A DNA stretch of 64,000 nt from Opitutus sp. (GCA_009695065.1 SIBR01000008.1:1-64000), one strand, 5' to 3'; positions 18,405 to 29,119 are shown, counted from the stretch's first letter. Numbers and translations are program-made. Notes: generated by a model not told the origin, from the letters alone.

Positions 18405-20117
18405 ATGCCCAAACTCCTTGCGCTCTTTCTCTCGGCACTGCTGCTCAACCCCGGGGCGGCGGCCCAGACTGATTCCGCCGACCTTGGCGTCGCTTCGCGA
18501 TCCGGTTTGGTCGTTTCCTCGTCGGACTACGCGTCCGACATCGGGGCCGCGATTCTCGGCCAAGGTGGCAACGCCGTCGATGCCGCGGTCGCCACCGCCT
18601 TCGCCCTCGCCGTCACGCATCCGGCTGCGGGCAATATCGGTGGTGGGGGCTTCATGGTCGTGCGCACGCCGGATGGACAGGCGACGACGTTCGATTATCG
18701 CGAAGTTGCTCCCGGGAGGGCGACGCCGACCATGTATCTCGGCAAGGATGGGAAGATCGATGGCTCGCTGACCGCCGCTGGCTACCTCGCCCCGGGGGTC
18801 CCGGGCACGGTGCGCGGCATGGCGCTCGCACACCGGCGTTTTGGCCGGTTGCCCTGGAAAGAGATCGTCATGCCCGCGGCGGAACTCGCCCGGAAGGGAT
18901 TCAAAATGGCGCCTTCGCTGGTGTCGGCGTTGAACGCCCAGATCCGGGGGGCGATGGGACGCTTTCCGGCGTCGGTCGCCGCCTATGGTAAACCGGGTGG
19001 GGGGGCCTGGTTCCCTGATGATCGCCTCGTGTTGCCCGATCTCGCGAAGTGTCTTGCGGCGATTGCGAACGATGGTCCGGACGCATTCTACACCGGCTGG
19101 ATTGCGGACCGTATCGCCGAGGATATGGCGGCGAATGGCGGTCTGATCTCCAAGGCGGATCTGGCGGCCTACCAGGCAAAGGAACGCGCGCCGGTTAGGG
19201 GGACGGTCTTCGGTTACGATATCATTTCCATGCCACCGCCCAGTTCCGGCGGCGTCGCCTTGATCAAAATGCTCAACGTGCTTGAGGTGCTCCAGATTCA
19301 GCAGCAGACGCCCGGCTCGGTCGAAGCGATCCATCTCGTCACGGAAGCGATGCGCCGCGCCTTTCTCGACCGGGCGCGCTTCCTCGGCGATCCGGATTTC
19401 AACAACATCCCAGTCACGCGTCTGACCAGCAAGGAACACGCCCGCGAGCTGGCCAAGTCGATCGATGTGAAGAAGGCTTCAAGCAGTGTCGCGCTGGGTA
19501 GCGACATCATCACGGTGGGACGGGACGCCGAGTCCAAGGACACGACGCATTTTTCTGTGTTGGACCGGGAAGGAATGGCCGTGGCGAATACCTACACGCT
19601 CGAGGGCAGTTACGGCTCGCACGTCGTCATCAAGGGCACGGGAATTTTGCTGAACAACGAGATGGGAGACTTCAACAAGAAGCCCGGAACGACCAATCTC
19701 ACTGGCGACATTGGCACCAAGCCGAACCTGATCGTGCCCGGCAAGCGCATGCTGAGCTCGATGACACCGACGATCGTGGTGCAGGGCGGCAAGGTCGTCT
19801 TGATCACGGGATCGCCGGGCGGGCGGACGATCATCAACACGGTTACGAACATCGTGCTGCAGATCACGGCTTGGGGCCGCACCGGACGTGAAGCGGTCGA
19901 CGCACCGCGATTTCACCAGCCGTGGCTGCCCGACCAGTTGACCATCGAGGCGAACGGGGTTCCGGCGGACACGCTCACGAAACTCCTTACCTTGGGCCAT
20001 GACGTTCGCATGCAGGGCCGCCAAGGCTCCGCGCAATCGATCTGGATTCAACCGATCACGGGCCTGCCCTTTGGCGTGGCCGACAGGCGGGATCCGACGG
20101 CGAAGGCGAGCAAGTAG
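18405..20117 (+). CDS. ggt: Gamma-glutamyltranspeptidase, 570 aa
   Basis: Periplasmic Ntn-hydrolase that cleaves or transfers gamma-glutamyl groups, for example from glutathione. The leader MPKLLALFLSALLLNPGAAAQ is a signal peptide. Autocatalytic cleavage should occur before Thr380 in DTTHFSV, giving large and small subunits. GNIGGGGFMVV, the ERAPVRG region and the small-subunit SSMTPTIVV and GSPGGRTIINTV motifs are in place. The stop is TAG, which shows that TAG is a working terminator codon here. The long upstream extension of the frame is not coding. Confidence 0.95.
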   Translation: MPKLLALFLSALLLNPGAAAQTDSADLGVASRSGLVVSSSDYASDIGAAILGQGGNAVDAAVATAFALAVTHPAAGNIGGGGFMVVRTPDGQATTFDYREVAPGRATPTMYLGKDGKIDGSLTAAGYLAPGVPGTVRGMALAHRRFGRLPWKEIVMPAAELARKGFKMAPSLVSALNAQIRGAMGRFPASVAAYGKPGGGAWFPDDRLVLPDLAKCLAAIANDGPDAFYTGWIADRIAEDMAANGGLISKADLAAYQAKERAPVRGTVFGYDIISMPPPSSGGVALIKMLNVLEVLQIQQQTPGSVEAIHLVTEAMRRAFLDRARFLGDPDFNNIPVTRLTSKEHARELAKSIDVKKASSSVALGSDIITVGRDAESKDTTHFSVLDREGMAVANTYTLEGSYGSHVVIKGTGILLNNEMGDFNKKPGTTNLTGDIGTKPNLIVPGKRMLSSMTPTIVVQGGKVVLITGSPGGRTIINTVTNIVLQITAWGRTGREAVDAPRFHQPWLPDQLTIEANGVPADTLTKLLTLGHDVRMQGRQGSAQSIWIQPITGLPFGVADRRDPTAKASK

Positions 20118-20245
20118 GCCGTTGCCCGGCGCCGCAAGGCCGGTTTCACCGCACCCCGTTTGCCCGTGACGAAGTGTTTGACCTCGGATCGCCGGGGCCA
20201 ACCGTGAGGGTTGCTTCGTCCGCCCCAAAGTTTTCGAGCACCATC

Positions 20246-21616
20246 ATGACCTCCCGATTTCTGAACGTGATCTGTGTCGGTTTACTCGTCGTCTGCGCGC
20301 CGGTTGTAACCCGCGCCGCGGACGCGCCCGAGTGGAAGGCCGCCGCCGCCGCGGTAAAGATCACCCCCACAAAAAGCATGTGGATGATGGGATTTGCGTC
20401 CCGCACCCAGCCGTCGACCGGCGTCCTGCAGGATATCTACGCCAAGGCCCTGGCCATCGAGGATGCGGCGGGCACGCGCCTCGTGGTGCTCACCTACGAT
20501 CTCGTCGGCCTGCCGCGCACGCTGCGCCAGTCCCTCGTGAAACGCTGCGCGACGGCCTACCAGCTCGCGCCGGATGCCTTGCTGCTCAATTCCTCCCATA
20601 CGCACAGCGGACCGGAACTTCGACTGCATGGCGTCAATGCCGATGACATCGATGTGCTCGATGAGGCCGCGGCCGAAGCTTACGGGCAAGAGGTCGAGGA
20701 GAAGTGCTTTCGGATGATCGGCGAAGTGCTGCAAAAGCTCGCTCCGGCGCGGCTCGACTACGTGCATGCCCGGGCCGGGTTCGCCATGAACCGCCGGCGG
20801 CCGACGGATAAGGGGGTGAGCAACGCCCCGTTTTCGGACGGTCCGGTGGATCACAACGTGCCGGTACTGCGCGTGACCAGCCCCGATGGAAAACAGCTGC
20901 GCGCGGTGCTCTTCGGCTACGCCTGCCACAACACCTCGCTCAGCCTGCTCCAGATTTCGGGCGACTATGCCGGCTACGCGCAGGAATACATCCAGACGGC
21001 GCATCCCGATGCCGTCGCTCTTTTCATGTTGGGCTGCGGCGGCGACCAGAATCCCTATCCCCGCCGGACGCCGGACTATGCGGCCCAACACGGTCGCGCC
21101 CTGGCCAACGCGGTCGAGACCGCGCTTGACACCGTGCCGAAGCCGTTGATCGGCCCGCTGCGTGTCGCCTTCGGCGAAGTTGCGCTAGACTACGCTCCGC
21201 TGCCGCCCCGGGCGGAGCTACAGCGACTCGTGGATCTGAATCAAAAATACGTGAGCCGCCACGCGAAATGGGTGCTGGAGAAAATGGACCAGAGCCGGCT
21301 GCCGACGAGCTATCCGTGCCCGGTGCAGGTGGTGAGGATTGGCGGCGATTTCGTGCTCGCGGCGCTGGGTGGCGAAGCCGTGGTTGATTATTCGCTGCGG
21401 CTACAGCGTGAATTGACCGGACCCATCGTCTGGGTTGCGGCCTATTCGAACGAAGTTTTCGCGTATATCCCGAGCCGGCGCGTCTTGACCGAAGGTGGCT
21501 ATGAGGCGGGCGGAGCGATGGACTTCAGTCCGACTCATCCCGGCCCGTGGGCTCCCTCGGTCGAGGAACGCATCATTGCAAAAGTACACGAGCTTGACGG
21601 TCGTTTGCGGCGCTAG
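20246..21616 (+). CDS. Secreted neutral/alkaline ceramidase-like protein, 456 aa
   Basis: Matches the N-terminal domain family of neutral/alkaline non-lysosomal ceramidases, which is widespread in Planctomycetes and Verrucomicrobia and often of unknown substrate. The signal peptide is MTSRFLNVICVGLLVVCAP...ADA. Metal-ligand segments are visible: LLNSSHTHSGP and ACHNTSLS, with GCGGDQNPYP further on. The C-terminal immunoglobulin-like domain of true ceramidases is absent, so lipid hydrolysis should not be assumed. It lies 128 bp after ggt and may be co-transcribed with it. Confidence 0.85.
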   Translation: MTSRFLNVICVGLLVVCAPVVTRAADAPEWKAAAAAVKITPTKSMWMMGFASRTQPSTGVLQDIYAKALAIEDAAGTRLVVLTYDLVGLPRTLRQSLVKRCATAYQLAPDALLLNSSHTHSGPELRLHGVNADDIDVLDEAAAEAYGQEVEEKCFRMIGEVLQKLAPARLDYVHARAGFAMNRRRPTDKGVSNAPFSDGPVDHNVPVLRVTSPDGKQLRAVLFGYACHNTSLSLLQISGDYAGYAQEYIQTAHPDAVALFMLGCGGDQNPYPRRTPDYAAQHGRALANAVETALDTVPKPLIGPLRVAFGEVALDYAPLPPRAELQRLVDLNQKYVSRHAKWVLEKMDQSRLPTSYPCPVQVVRIGGDFVLAALGGEAVVDYSLRLQRELTGPIVWVAAYSNEVFAYIPSRRVLTEGGYEAGGAMDFSPTHPGPWAPSVEERIIAKVHELDGRLRR

Positions 21617-22082
21617 CCTGACGGAGCGCGATCGCCGCGACTGAAATCATTCAGCGCATTTCGACATCCCGGCCGACCAGGCCCGCCGGGCGCGTTGGCA
21701 ACGTCACGGTGAAAGCGAGATCGGTCAGCGGAGGGGTGTAAACCGCAGGTCAAATGCGTTTGCGCCTGGGGCCGTGGCGCATTAATTCATGCGGCCATGA
21801 GTGACTTTGTGCAGCCTGGAAAAATCGCGGATGCGCGGCAGGCCGTTGGCTGGAAAAAATCACCGTCGATCAAGCCAGGGCCCCGGGAGCCGGGCAGGTG
21901 AGGGCGGACTTGCAACGGTTGCGCTTCGGTGCCCCGGGGACTTGGCCGGAGCCGGAGCGAGTGTTTCGTCAGGCCCGACAGGTGTCACGCACGGCGCGAC
22001 GGCAGCCGCCGGCCAACGCTGAACGGTGACGTCGGGCAGCGATTGCGGCCCGTGCGGCGGCGTGCGCTTGGTGTTCACGAAA
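21617..22082. other. Non-coding stretch between two convergent genes
   Basis: No gene, repeat or RNA could be supported. Short open frames here have no domain, start context or codon pattern resembling the neighbours. It ends at the ppiase terminator. Confidence 0.5.
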
Positions 22083-22108
22083 AAGCCGCGGAGATCCCTC
22101 CGCGGCTT
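22083..22108 (-). terminator. Rho-independent terminator of the peptidyl-prolyl isomerase gene
   Basis: AAGCCGCGGA (22083-22092) pairs perfectly with TCCGCGGCTT (22099-22108) around a 6-base loop. Read on the minus strand, the stem is followed by a TTTT tract. It lies 29 bp beyond the stop codon at 22137. Confidence 0.85.
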
Positions 22109-22136
22109 GGATTGAAAATGGCGAGGTCCGGCCGCC

Positions 22137-22655
22137 TCAGGCCACGGGTGCAATTTTCACGCTCTCGACCTCGATGCGGTCGATCGGAGTGCTCTTTTCG
22201 CCGCCACCGCCCGATTGGGTCGGCACGGTGGCGATCCGCTCGAGAACTTCATCGCCCGCGACGAGTGCACCGAACGCGGTGTATTGTTTGTCCAGAAAGC
22301 GGGCTTCGCCGTGGCAGATGAAAAACTGGCAGCCGGCCGAATCGGGGTGGGAGGAGCGCGCGGCGGAAATCACTCCGCGCACGTGGGGCCGGTCGTTGAA
22401 CTCGGCCTTCACCTTGTAGCCCGGATCGCCGGTGCCGGGCATCCCGCTGGCGCCCTTTTTGGTATTGGGGCATCCGCCCTGGATCATGAAGCCCTTGATG
22501 ATGCGGTGAAAAGCCGTGCCATCGTAAAAGCCCGCACGGGCGAGCTTCTTAAAATTTTCCACGTGCTTCGGCGCCACCTCGGGCCAGAAGGCGATGGTCA
22601 TTTCTCCGTAGGAGGTCTTGATGACGGCGTTTTCCGCGGGTGCGTTTGAACTCAT
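22137..22655 (-). CDS. Cyclophilin-type peptidyl-prolyl cis-trans isomerase, 172 aa
   Basis: Catalyses proline isomerisation in protein folding. The cyclophilin core is complete: FYDGTAFHRIIKGFMIQGGC with the catalytic Arg in FHR, then SAGCQFFICHGEARFLDKQY and FGALVAGDEVLERI. There is no signal peptide when started at MSSNAPAENAVIKTSYGEM (ATG at 22655), so it is probably cytoplasmic. The open frame upstream to 22742 lacks homology. It ends in a good terminator. Confidence 0.93.
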   Translation of the reverse strand: MSSNAPAENAVIKTSYGEMTIAFWPEVAPKHVENFKKLARAGFYDGTAFHRIIKGFMIQGGCPNTKKGASGMPGTGDPGYKVKAEFNDRPHVRGVISAARSSHPDSAGCQFFICHGEARFLDKQYTAFGALVAGDEVLERIATVPTQSGGGGEKSTPIDRIEVESVKIAPVA

Positions 22656-22878
22656 AAGGGGCGGAGCGAATCTTTCGCGACGACACGGAGCAAACTCAAA
22701 AACGCCGGGAGCGGAGGTAAAGGAGGGTTGGGCCGGAGTCATCTACGGCCCATTTTTGGACCGGGTGCACGTGGAGGCGCGCGCCGATCCGGGCGCACGG
22801 CGTCAGGCTCAACTCAAAGGCAGCCAACGGACGCCGGCTGCTGTGATCGTCCCCAATCGAACCCGGCGGGAAGCCGTA

Positions 22879-24520
22879 TCACTTGACCAACGGTGCGATC
22901 ACACGCGAGGCATGCTGGCGATCGTGGAAGAGGGTGTTTGTGGCAACGACAGTGCGGGCGGGAAAGTCGACGGTGAGGGCTTCGCCCGTCTGGGGATTCG
23001 GCTCGTAGAACGGCGCGCCGGTACTCGCCACGGTCACCCGGATGCGATGGCCGCGGTTGAAGACCTGACTGAGCGAGCCCACGTCGAAAGCGATCCGGTA
23101 AATTTTTCCCGGCTCCAGCAGGCTTTCGGTTTCCCAACTGTCGCGGTGGCGCGCCCGGCGCACGTAGTCCATGATCAGGATGCTCCGGCCGTCGGGATAC
23201 ACGTCCGTCACGCGGACAATAAAGTCGGTGTCCTGCGCCGTGGAGGTGACGTGCAGCTCGACTTGCACCTTGCCCGTCCATTCCACCGGCGCCGCCAGCG
23301 GCTCCGTCGTGAACGTGCGTACATCCTTCTGCGCTTCGAACTTTCGCGCATCGCGTGCGCCCGGAAAGGACGCATAGGGCAGCTCCATCGGATGCTGCGG
23401 ATCGCTTTCGTAGGTGGTGACAGATTTTTCCTCCACCGGGGCGGCCGGACCGAGCTTTGCGCCGGGCTGGAAATAGTAGTTGGTCGCCGCCGCGGACACG
23501 GGCCAGTCACCGGCCGTCCGCCACTCGTTGCCCGGGACCCCGGCTTCGTCGATCGCGCCCATGACGTAGTAGCGCACCGTGGGTTCGCGCTCGACGGCGT
23601 TGTCCACGCCCTTGAGGAAATGGTCGAACCAGCGGGCGGCGTATGCATGGGTGGGAAGCGGGAGTTTTCGGGATGCGTCAGCTCGCCGATCCGGTTGGAC
23701 AGCCCCCGTCCGCCATGCAGCCAGGGTCCGAGCACGAGCTGTTGCAATTCGGCCCGCTACGAAGCTGCCAGCCGGCGAAGCTTTCGAGCGACCCGCGCGA
23801 CATGTAGTCATACCAAATGCCGATGATGAAACACGGCACGTTCATCTCAGCGAAGTGCAGCGTGCAATCCAGCGCGCGCCAGTAATCGTCATACGTGGGG
23901 TGCCGGAAGGTTTCCTCCACCAGCGCACGATTTTCGGCTGAGTGGCGCGTGGTGTCTTCCATCTTCTTGTAGCGTTCCGGCCAGGTGGCGCCGCCGCGGC
24001 GGTAGGCTTCGTGGAAGAGGCTCAGGCCGGTGTCGGTCATAAACTGGCAGCCGAGGTGGGGCGGTTGCGTGACCGCGAGGAAGTTCTGGGCGTAGCCGGC
24101 CTGCGACCCGCCGATGGTGCCGATCCGGCCGGTGCTCCACGGCTGGCGCACGAACCACTCGACCAGATCGTAGCCATCCTGTTGCTCGCCCCAGGCCAGC
24201 GCGCGATAACCCCGCCAGACGCCTTCGGAAAGGTGAGCGCCGCGAAAATTCACCGAAGCCGTGACATAGCCGTGGCTCGCGAGGGCGGCCATTTCCCGAC
24301 GGGATCCGGGAGCGGAGATGGGCAGGTAGCGCTGCTCGAAGACGACCGGCCAAGGTCCGTTGCCTTGGGGAAAATAAATGAAGGCGGACAGCCGCGTGCC
24401 GTCGCGCATCGGAATCATGATTTGTTCCTCGCGCACCTCTCCAAGCTCGATCGGCACTGGCACGGCGGCGGGCGCGGCGCCGGCGAGCGTGAGGGCGGCG
24501 ATGGCAATGAAGGTTCTCAT
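22879..24520 (-). pseudogene. CocE/NonD-family (X-Pro dipeptidyl-peptidase S15-like) hydrolase, two frameshifts
   Basis: Secreted alpha/beta hydrolase that would cleave esters or N-terminal dipeptides. It starts MRTFIAIAALTLAGAAPAAV (signal peptide, ATG at 24520). The first frame carries the nucleophile motif GGSQAGY and the IGIWYDYMSRG segment. A shift at about 23741-23771 moves to the frame encoding QQLVLGPWLHGG, which contains the expected catalytic His. A second shift at about 23646-23670 moves to the frame THAYAARWFDHFLKG and the C-terminal jelly-roll domain (VEWTGKVQVELHVTS), ending at 22879. Both shifts fit loss of one base. Either a pseudogene or two consensus errors. Confidence 0.85.
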
Positions 24521-25135
24521 GATGGCTCGGAAATGGGATCGACCGTGGGGACAGTGGGCCGGGAGAGGCGGAAGCGATCGTTGAGCGATGGCCGTGAAAA
24601 TTACGGCGCAGCCGCGGTCGAAGGCGAGCCATGGTTGGCTCACGAGGGAGGGCAGGCGCAGAAAAAGTGAGCAGGTGAGTCATACGCTCCGGTCCGGAGG
24701 CGTTTTTCCAATTTGGTGGAATCCCGCAAATTGGTCCGGAGTCCCCACTATGCCCGCGATTCCGTGGCGCGGACTGTTTTCCGGCTGGCGAAAATTTCGC
24801 CTGCTCCGTCAAGAGTCACAACCTGTCCCCGTCCGGTTGTCGCACTCACGTCGGCGGTGGCGCTGGCGATCGATCTATGGGCTTACGCTGATCTGCCGGA
24901 CACGGCCGGTTCTCAATCGGACCGGGCGATCATGCGTGCGTGTTCTGTCAAAAGTCACGACGTGACTCCATCCGGCTGCGCTGATCCTTGGCCGCTCCTA
25001 ATTAGCACCTTCGGAAGATAAATTGAATCTGGTCCAAAAATAAATTCCGCATTCTCAACCACGACGTTTTCCAACTCCGCCTCGGAGTCGAATGGACTTA
25101 CAATGAATCGCTTTCCGCCGTGGACGATCATTGAG
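24521..25135. other. 615-bp gap between the CocE pseudogene and ilvD, with a degenerate direct repeat
   Basis: No credible gene. It contains the promoter side of the CocE pseudogene and, at 24808-24981, two imperfect copies of a 36-bp motif. The right 100 bp before the ilvD stop is more A+T-rich, but no strong terminator hairpin with a T tract was found. Confidence 0.55.
24808..24981. repeat. Imperfect direct repeat, two copies of about 36 bp
   Basis: Copy one (24808-24843) begins GTCAAGAGTCACAACCTG and copy two (24947-24981) begins GTCAAAAGTCACGACGTG; both continue to TCCGG and end CGC. About three quarters of the positions agree. The second copy contains the small palindrome GTCACGACGTGAC (24954-24966). 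Origin unknown; perhaps remains of an interspersed repeat. Confidence 0.45.
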
Positions 25136-26836
25136 CTAAAGATCCTTATCCGTCACCGCGCCTTCAGACGCGCTCGTCACGTGGCTCGCGTATTTGGCGA
25201 GGACGCCGCGGGTTTCTTTTTGCTTGAAGGGCTTCTTCGCTTTCTTGCGGGCGGCGAATTCCTTGCTGGTGATCGCGAGCGTGAGTTCGTTTTTCACGGC
25301 GTCGATCGTGATCGTGTCGCCGTTCTTGATCAGGCCGATTGGGCCGCCTTTCGCGGCTTCGGGCGTGATGTGGCCGACGACAAATCCGCGGCTGCCGCCG
25401 GAGAAGCGGCCGTCGGTGATGAGCGCGACTTCGTTGCCGAGTCCACGGCCCATGATGGCGCTGGTGGGCGAGAGCATCTCGGGCATGCCGGGGCCGCCGA
25501 CGGGGCCTTCGTAGCGGATGACGACCACGTGGCCGGCCTTCACCTTACCGGCGAGGATCGCGTCGAGCGCTTTGCCTTCGCCCTCGAACACGATCGCTTT
25601 GCCGGTGAACTGGAGGCCTTCCTTGCCGGTGATTTTCGCGACGGCGCCGGTGGGGGCGAGGTTGCCGTAGAGGATGCGGAGGTGGCTATCGGCCTTGATG
25701 GGATTCGAGAGCGGGCGGATGACGTCTTGGTCGGCCGCGTAGGGCTTCACGTCTCTCAAGTTTTCCGCGAGGGTCTTGCCGGTGACGGTCAGGCAGTCGC
25801 CGTGAAGGAGGCCGGCGTCGAGGAGCATCTTCATCATCGGGGCGACGCCGCCGACGCGCGAGAGGTGCGCCATGCTGTATTTGCCGGAGGGCTTGAGGTC
25901 GCCGAGGACGGGGACCTTCTTGCCGATCTTCGTGAAATCGTCGATCGAGAGCTTCACTTTGGCGCAGTGGGCGATGGCGAGGAGATGGAGGACGACGTTG
26001 GTCGAGCCGGCGAGGGCTATGGCGACGGTGATGGCGTTTTCGAACGCCTTGCGCGTCATGATGTCGCTGGGCTTGAGGCCGAGCTTGAGTAGATTGAGGG
26101 CGGCGGCGCTGGCGGCGCGGCAGTCGGCTTTCTTCTCGGCGCTGATCGCGATCTGCGCGGAGGAATTCGGGAGCGACATGCCGAGGGCCTCGATGGCGTT
26201 GGCCATGGTGTTGGCGGTATACATGCCGCCGCAGGAGCCGGGCCCGGGGACGCCGCACTCCTCGATTTTGCGAAGGCCGGCGTCGTCGAGCTTGCCGGCG
26301 GCGTGCTGGCCGATGGCTTCGTAGACGGAGACGATGTCGCACTCGTGCTTCGTGTCGGGGTGGATGCCGGGGAGAATGGTGCCGCCGTAGACGAAGAGGC
26401 CGGGGCGGTCGAGACGGGCGAGCGCCATGACGCAGGCGGGCATGTTTTTGTCGCAGCCGCCGATCGCGACGACGGCATCGAAGCCCTCGGCGCCGGCGAC
26501 GGTCTCGATGGAGTCGGCGATGACCTCGCGGGAAACGAGCGAGTAGCGCATGCCGGGCGTGCCCATGCTGATGCCGTCGGAGACGGTGATGGTGCCGAAG
26601 ATGACGCCCTTGCCGCCGGCGGCGTTGGCGCCGGCCTCGGCTTCGCGCGCGAGGGCGTCGATGTGCATATTGCAGGGCGTGACCATCGACCAAGTGGAGG
26701 CGATGCCGACGATCGGCTTCTTGAAATCCTCATCGGTGAAGCCGACCGGGCGCAGCATCGAGCGCGCGCCGGCGCGGGCGGGACCGTCGGTGATGACGGA
26801 GGAATGAGGGCGAAGGGGATCGGGCTTGGTGCTCAT
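25136..26836 (-). CDS. ilvD: Dihydroxy-acid dehydratase, 566 aa
   Basis: Third step of valine/isoleucine synthesis, dehydrating 2,3-dihydroxy acids with an Fe-S cluster. Cluster cysteines are expected in [16 protein letters not shown] and [14 protein letters not shown]. The C-terminal domain has [13 protein letters not shown] with the catalytic Ser region. Homology starts at [13 protein letters not shown] (ATG at 26836); the frame upstream to 27184 is not part of it. Length is standard and the frame intact. It is divergent from scpB with a 280-bp shared promoter region. Confidence 0.97.
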   Translation of the reverse strand: MSTKPDPLRPHSSVITDGPARAGARSMLRPVGFTDEDFKKPIVGIASTWSMVTPCNMHIDALAREAEAGANAAGGKGVIFGTITVSDGISMGTPGMRYSLVSREVIADSIETVAGAEGFDAVVAIGGCDKNMPACVMALARLDRPGLFVYGGTILPGIHPDTKHECDIVSVYEAIGQHAAGKLDDAGLRKIEECGVPGPGSCGGMYTANTMANAIEALGMSLPNSSAQIAISAEKKADCRAASAAALNLLKLGLKPSDIMTRKAFENAITVAIALAGSTNVVLHLLAIAHCAKVKLSIDDFTKIGKKVPVLGDLKPSGKYSMAHLSRVGGVAPMMKMLLDAGLLHGDCLTVTGKTLAENLRDVKPYAADQDVIRPLSNPIKADSHLRILYGNLAPTGAVAKITGKEGLQFTGKAIVFEGEGKALDAILAGKVKAGHVVVIRYEGPVGGPGMPEMLSPTSAIMGRGLGNEVALITDGRFSGGSRGFVVGHITPEAAKGGPIGLIKNGDTITIDAVKNELTLAITSKEFAARKKAKKPFKQKETRGVLAKYASHVTSASEGAVTDKDL

Positions 26837-27116
26837 GGGAGAAGAAATGGTGAGAGGAGTCAGCGAGTGGCAGGAAGGAGAGACTGCGGGAAGAGAGTGA
26901 GCGAACCAAGCGAAGCGGGGGCGGGCAAGAGCGGAAGCGGCGGGACCAGCACAGGAGTGGGTTTTGGCCGCGAAACACGCGGGGAGCGCGAAAGGGTGGG
27001 GAGCCGCGGGGTTGGGAGTTCGCTTTATCCGCGCGATTCTCGGGCAAAATTGTTCAGTAGTTTTCGTGGTTGCGTGAGAGGACGGGCGCCGCATCACTCC
27101 TCGCGACTTCACCTGC

Positions 27117-28013
27117 ATGGCGTTCAACCTGAAAAAAGTGCTGAAAGCACTGCTGCTCTCGACCAACCAGCCTTTGGGGATCAAGGAGGTCCAGGCGGCG
27201 TTTAACCGCTTTCATGAGCAGGCCTCCGAGCTTGCCCTCGCCGCGCCCGACGAGAGTCCGGCGGCCGAAGCCGTTCCCGCCGCAGTGGAAGGCGGGGAGC
27301 CGGCCCCGGCGGCGGCTGAGCCGGTGGTCGCGGTCGTCGAGGAGCCGGCCGAGACGCTGGCGGAAGCCCCGCCGGACGCCGAACTCTACGTCGACGTGCC
27401 GTCGCTCATCACCGCTGCGCAAATCCGCGAGGCGATGGATGCGATCGCCGCGGAACTGCGCGCGGCGGACGACGGCATGCTGCTCATCGAGGGCAATGCC
27501 GGTTACCGGATCGTGACGCATCCGCGGTTCGCCCGGTGGGTGCGTATCCTGCGGCAGGAACCGCCGCCCGTGAAACTGAGCCAGTCGTCGATCGAAACGC
27601 TGGCGGTGATCGCCTATCGCCAGCCGGCCACGCGCGGCGAAATCGAGACGATTCGTGGCGTGTCGGCCGAGGCTGGCATCAACAAATTGCTGGAGCGGGA
27701 ATTGATCTACATCGTGGGCCGCGCCGATGCGCCGGGCCGGCCGATCCAGTACGGCACGACGGACCAGTTTTTGGAATTTGTGGGCGTGAAGTCCATCGAT
27801 GAGCTGCCGGCGTCGGACGTGTTGTCGTCGCGGCAGATCGACGAGTGGCTGAAGAGCACCGACAGCGGCCACAAGCCGAACGACACCGACATGGGTCTCG
27901 CGGACGAAGAACTCCCGCTGGAGGCCGCCGTGCCCGTAGCCGAGGTTGCGGCCGCCGAGGTGGCGGCACCGCCGGCGGCCCCGGCCGAAGAGGAAACGCC
28001 CGCCCAAGCCTGA
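27117..28013 (+). CDS. scpB: Segregation and condensation protein B, 298 aa
   Basis: Winged-helix partner in the SMC-ScpA-ScpB complex for chromosome compaction. The first winged helix starts [20 protein letters not shown], and the second contains [20 protein letters not shown] and [17 protein letters not shown], both typical. Unlike most ScpB proteins (about 180-220 aa) it has an Ala/Glu/Pro-rich insert at about residues 40-95 inside the first domain region and a similar acidic tail of about 50 residues. ScpA is not in the window. It ends 1 bp before pheA, suggesting one transcript. Confidence 0.92.
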   Translation: MAFNLKKVLKALLLSTNQPLGIKEVQAAFNRFHEQASELALAAPDESPAAEAVPAAVEGGEPAPAAAEPVVAVVEEPAETLAEAPPDAELYVDVPSLITAAQIREAMDAIAAELRAADDGMLLIEGNAGYRIVTHPRFARWVRILRQEPPPVKLSQSSIETLAVIAYRQPATRGEIETIRGVSAEAGINKLLERELIYIVGRADAPGRPIQYGTTDQFLEFVGVKSIDELPASDVLSSRQIDEWLKSTDSGHKPNDTDMGLADEELPLEAAVPVAEVAAAEVAAPPAAPAEEETPAQA

Positions 28014-28014
28014 C

Positions 28015-29094
28015 ATGGACCTCGAGCCTATCCGTCAAAAAATCGATGCGCTGGACAAGCAGCTTGTCGCGTTGCTCAACGAGCGTCTCACGCTCGCCGC
28101 CGAAATCGGCAAGGTGAAGCGCAGCCAGGGCGGACAGATCTACGTCGCCGAACGGGAGGACGCAGTCCTGCGCAAAGTCGCCGCACAGAATACGGGTCCG
28201 ATCAAGACCGAGGCCCTGCGCGCGATCTACCGCGAGATCATGTCGGCCGCGATCGCCCTCGAAAAACCGCTGGTGATCGCCTATCTCGGGCCCGAGGCGA
28301 GCAACACCCACGCGGCGGCGCTGAAGAAATTCGGCGCGAGCGTAAACTATCTCGGGATGGCAACGGTGTGCGACATCTTTACCGCGGTGGAAAAGGGCGA
28401 GACCGACTACGCCGTGATTCCGATCGAAAACTCGACCGAGGGCTCGGTGCGCGAGGCGTTGGACAGTTTTGTGGAAAGCGATCTCAAGATCGTGGCCCAG
28501 ATTTATCTGGAAATTAACCACGCGCTGATTTCCAACTCGCCGATCGAGGCCATCGAGCGCGTCTACTCGAAGGATCAGGCCCTGGCGCAATGCCGTCATT
28601 GGCTACAACGGCACCTGCCGCAGGCCCAACTGGTCGATGCGTCGAGCACGTCGCGGGCGGTGCAGATGGCCAAGGAGGAGATCGGGACGGCCGCGATCGC
28701 CGGGGAGCTGGCGGCGGAGCACTACGGCGTGCCGATCGTCGAGCGCAACATTCAGGACAAAGCCGACAACACGACCCGGTTCTTCGTGATCGGCCGCAAG
28801 CCCTCGGGACCGGTGGGCGGCGGCAAGGATGTCACGAGCCTGATCGTTTCCCTCGGCGACGAAGCGGCCTCGCACTCGGGGACGCTGCTGAAAATGCTGA
28901 ATCCCTTCGGCCAGCGCGGCATCAATCTGACAAAGATCGAGTCGCGCCCGAGCAAGAAGCGCCCGTGGGATTACTATTTCTTCCTCGATGTGACCGGGCA
29001 CCACGAAGACGCGACCATGAAGGAAGCGCTGGCGGAGCTCCGGAAATTCTGCCCGATGGTGAAGTGGCTCGGCAGTTATCCGGCGGTGACCTGA
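28015..29094 (+). CDS. pheA: Bifunctional chorismate mutase / prephenate dehydratase (P-protein), 359 aa
   Basis: Makes phenylpyruvate from chorismate for phenylalanine synthesis. Residues 1-90 are an AroQ-type chorismate mutase (MDLEPIRQKIDALDKQLVAL, ERLTLAAEIGKVKR). Prephenate dehydratase follows (AYLGPEASNTHAAALKKFG, PIENSTEGSVREALD, DNTTRFFVIG with the TRF motif). The C-terminal ACT domain has HSGTLLKMLNPFGQRGINLT and ESRPSKKRPWDYYFF, which should bind Phe for feedback inhibition. The start is the ATG just after the scpB stop. Confidence 0.97.
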   Translation: MDLEPIRQKIDALDKQLVALLNERLTLAAEIGKVKRSQGGQIYVAEREDAVLRKVAAQNTGPIKTEALRAIYREIMSAAIALEKPLVIAYLGPEASNTHAAALKKFGASVNYLGMATVCDIFTAVEKGETDYAVIPIENSTEGSVREALDSFVESDLKIVAQIYLEINHALISNSPIEAIERVYSKDQALAQCRHWLQRHLPQAQLVDASSTSRAVQMAKEEIGTAAIAGELAAEHYGVPIVERNIQDKADNTTRFFVIGRKPSGPVGGGKDVTSLIVSLGDEAASHSGTLLKMLNPFGQRGINLTKIESRPSKKRPWDYYFFLDVTGHHEDATMKEALAELRKFCPMVKWLGSYPAVT

Positions 29095-29119
29095 GGGGCG
29101 CCGCTGCGGCAGGGCCGGC

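Noticed and set aside
21801..22022. A 73-codon open frame in the gap before the isomerase gene
   Set aside because: No start context, domain or neighbour-like composition.
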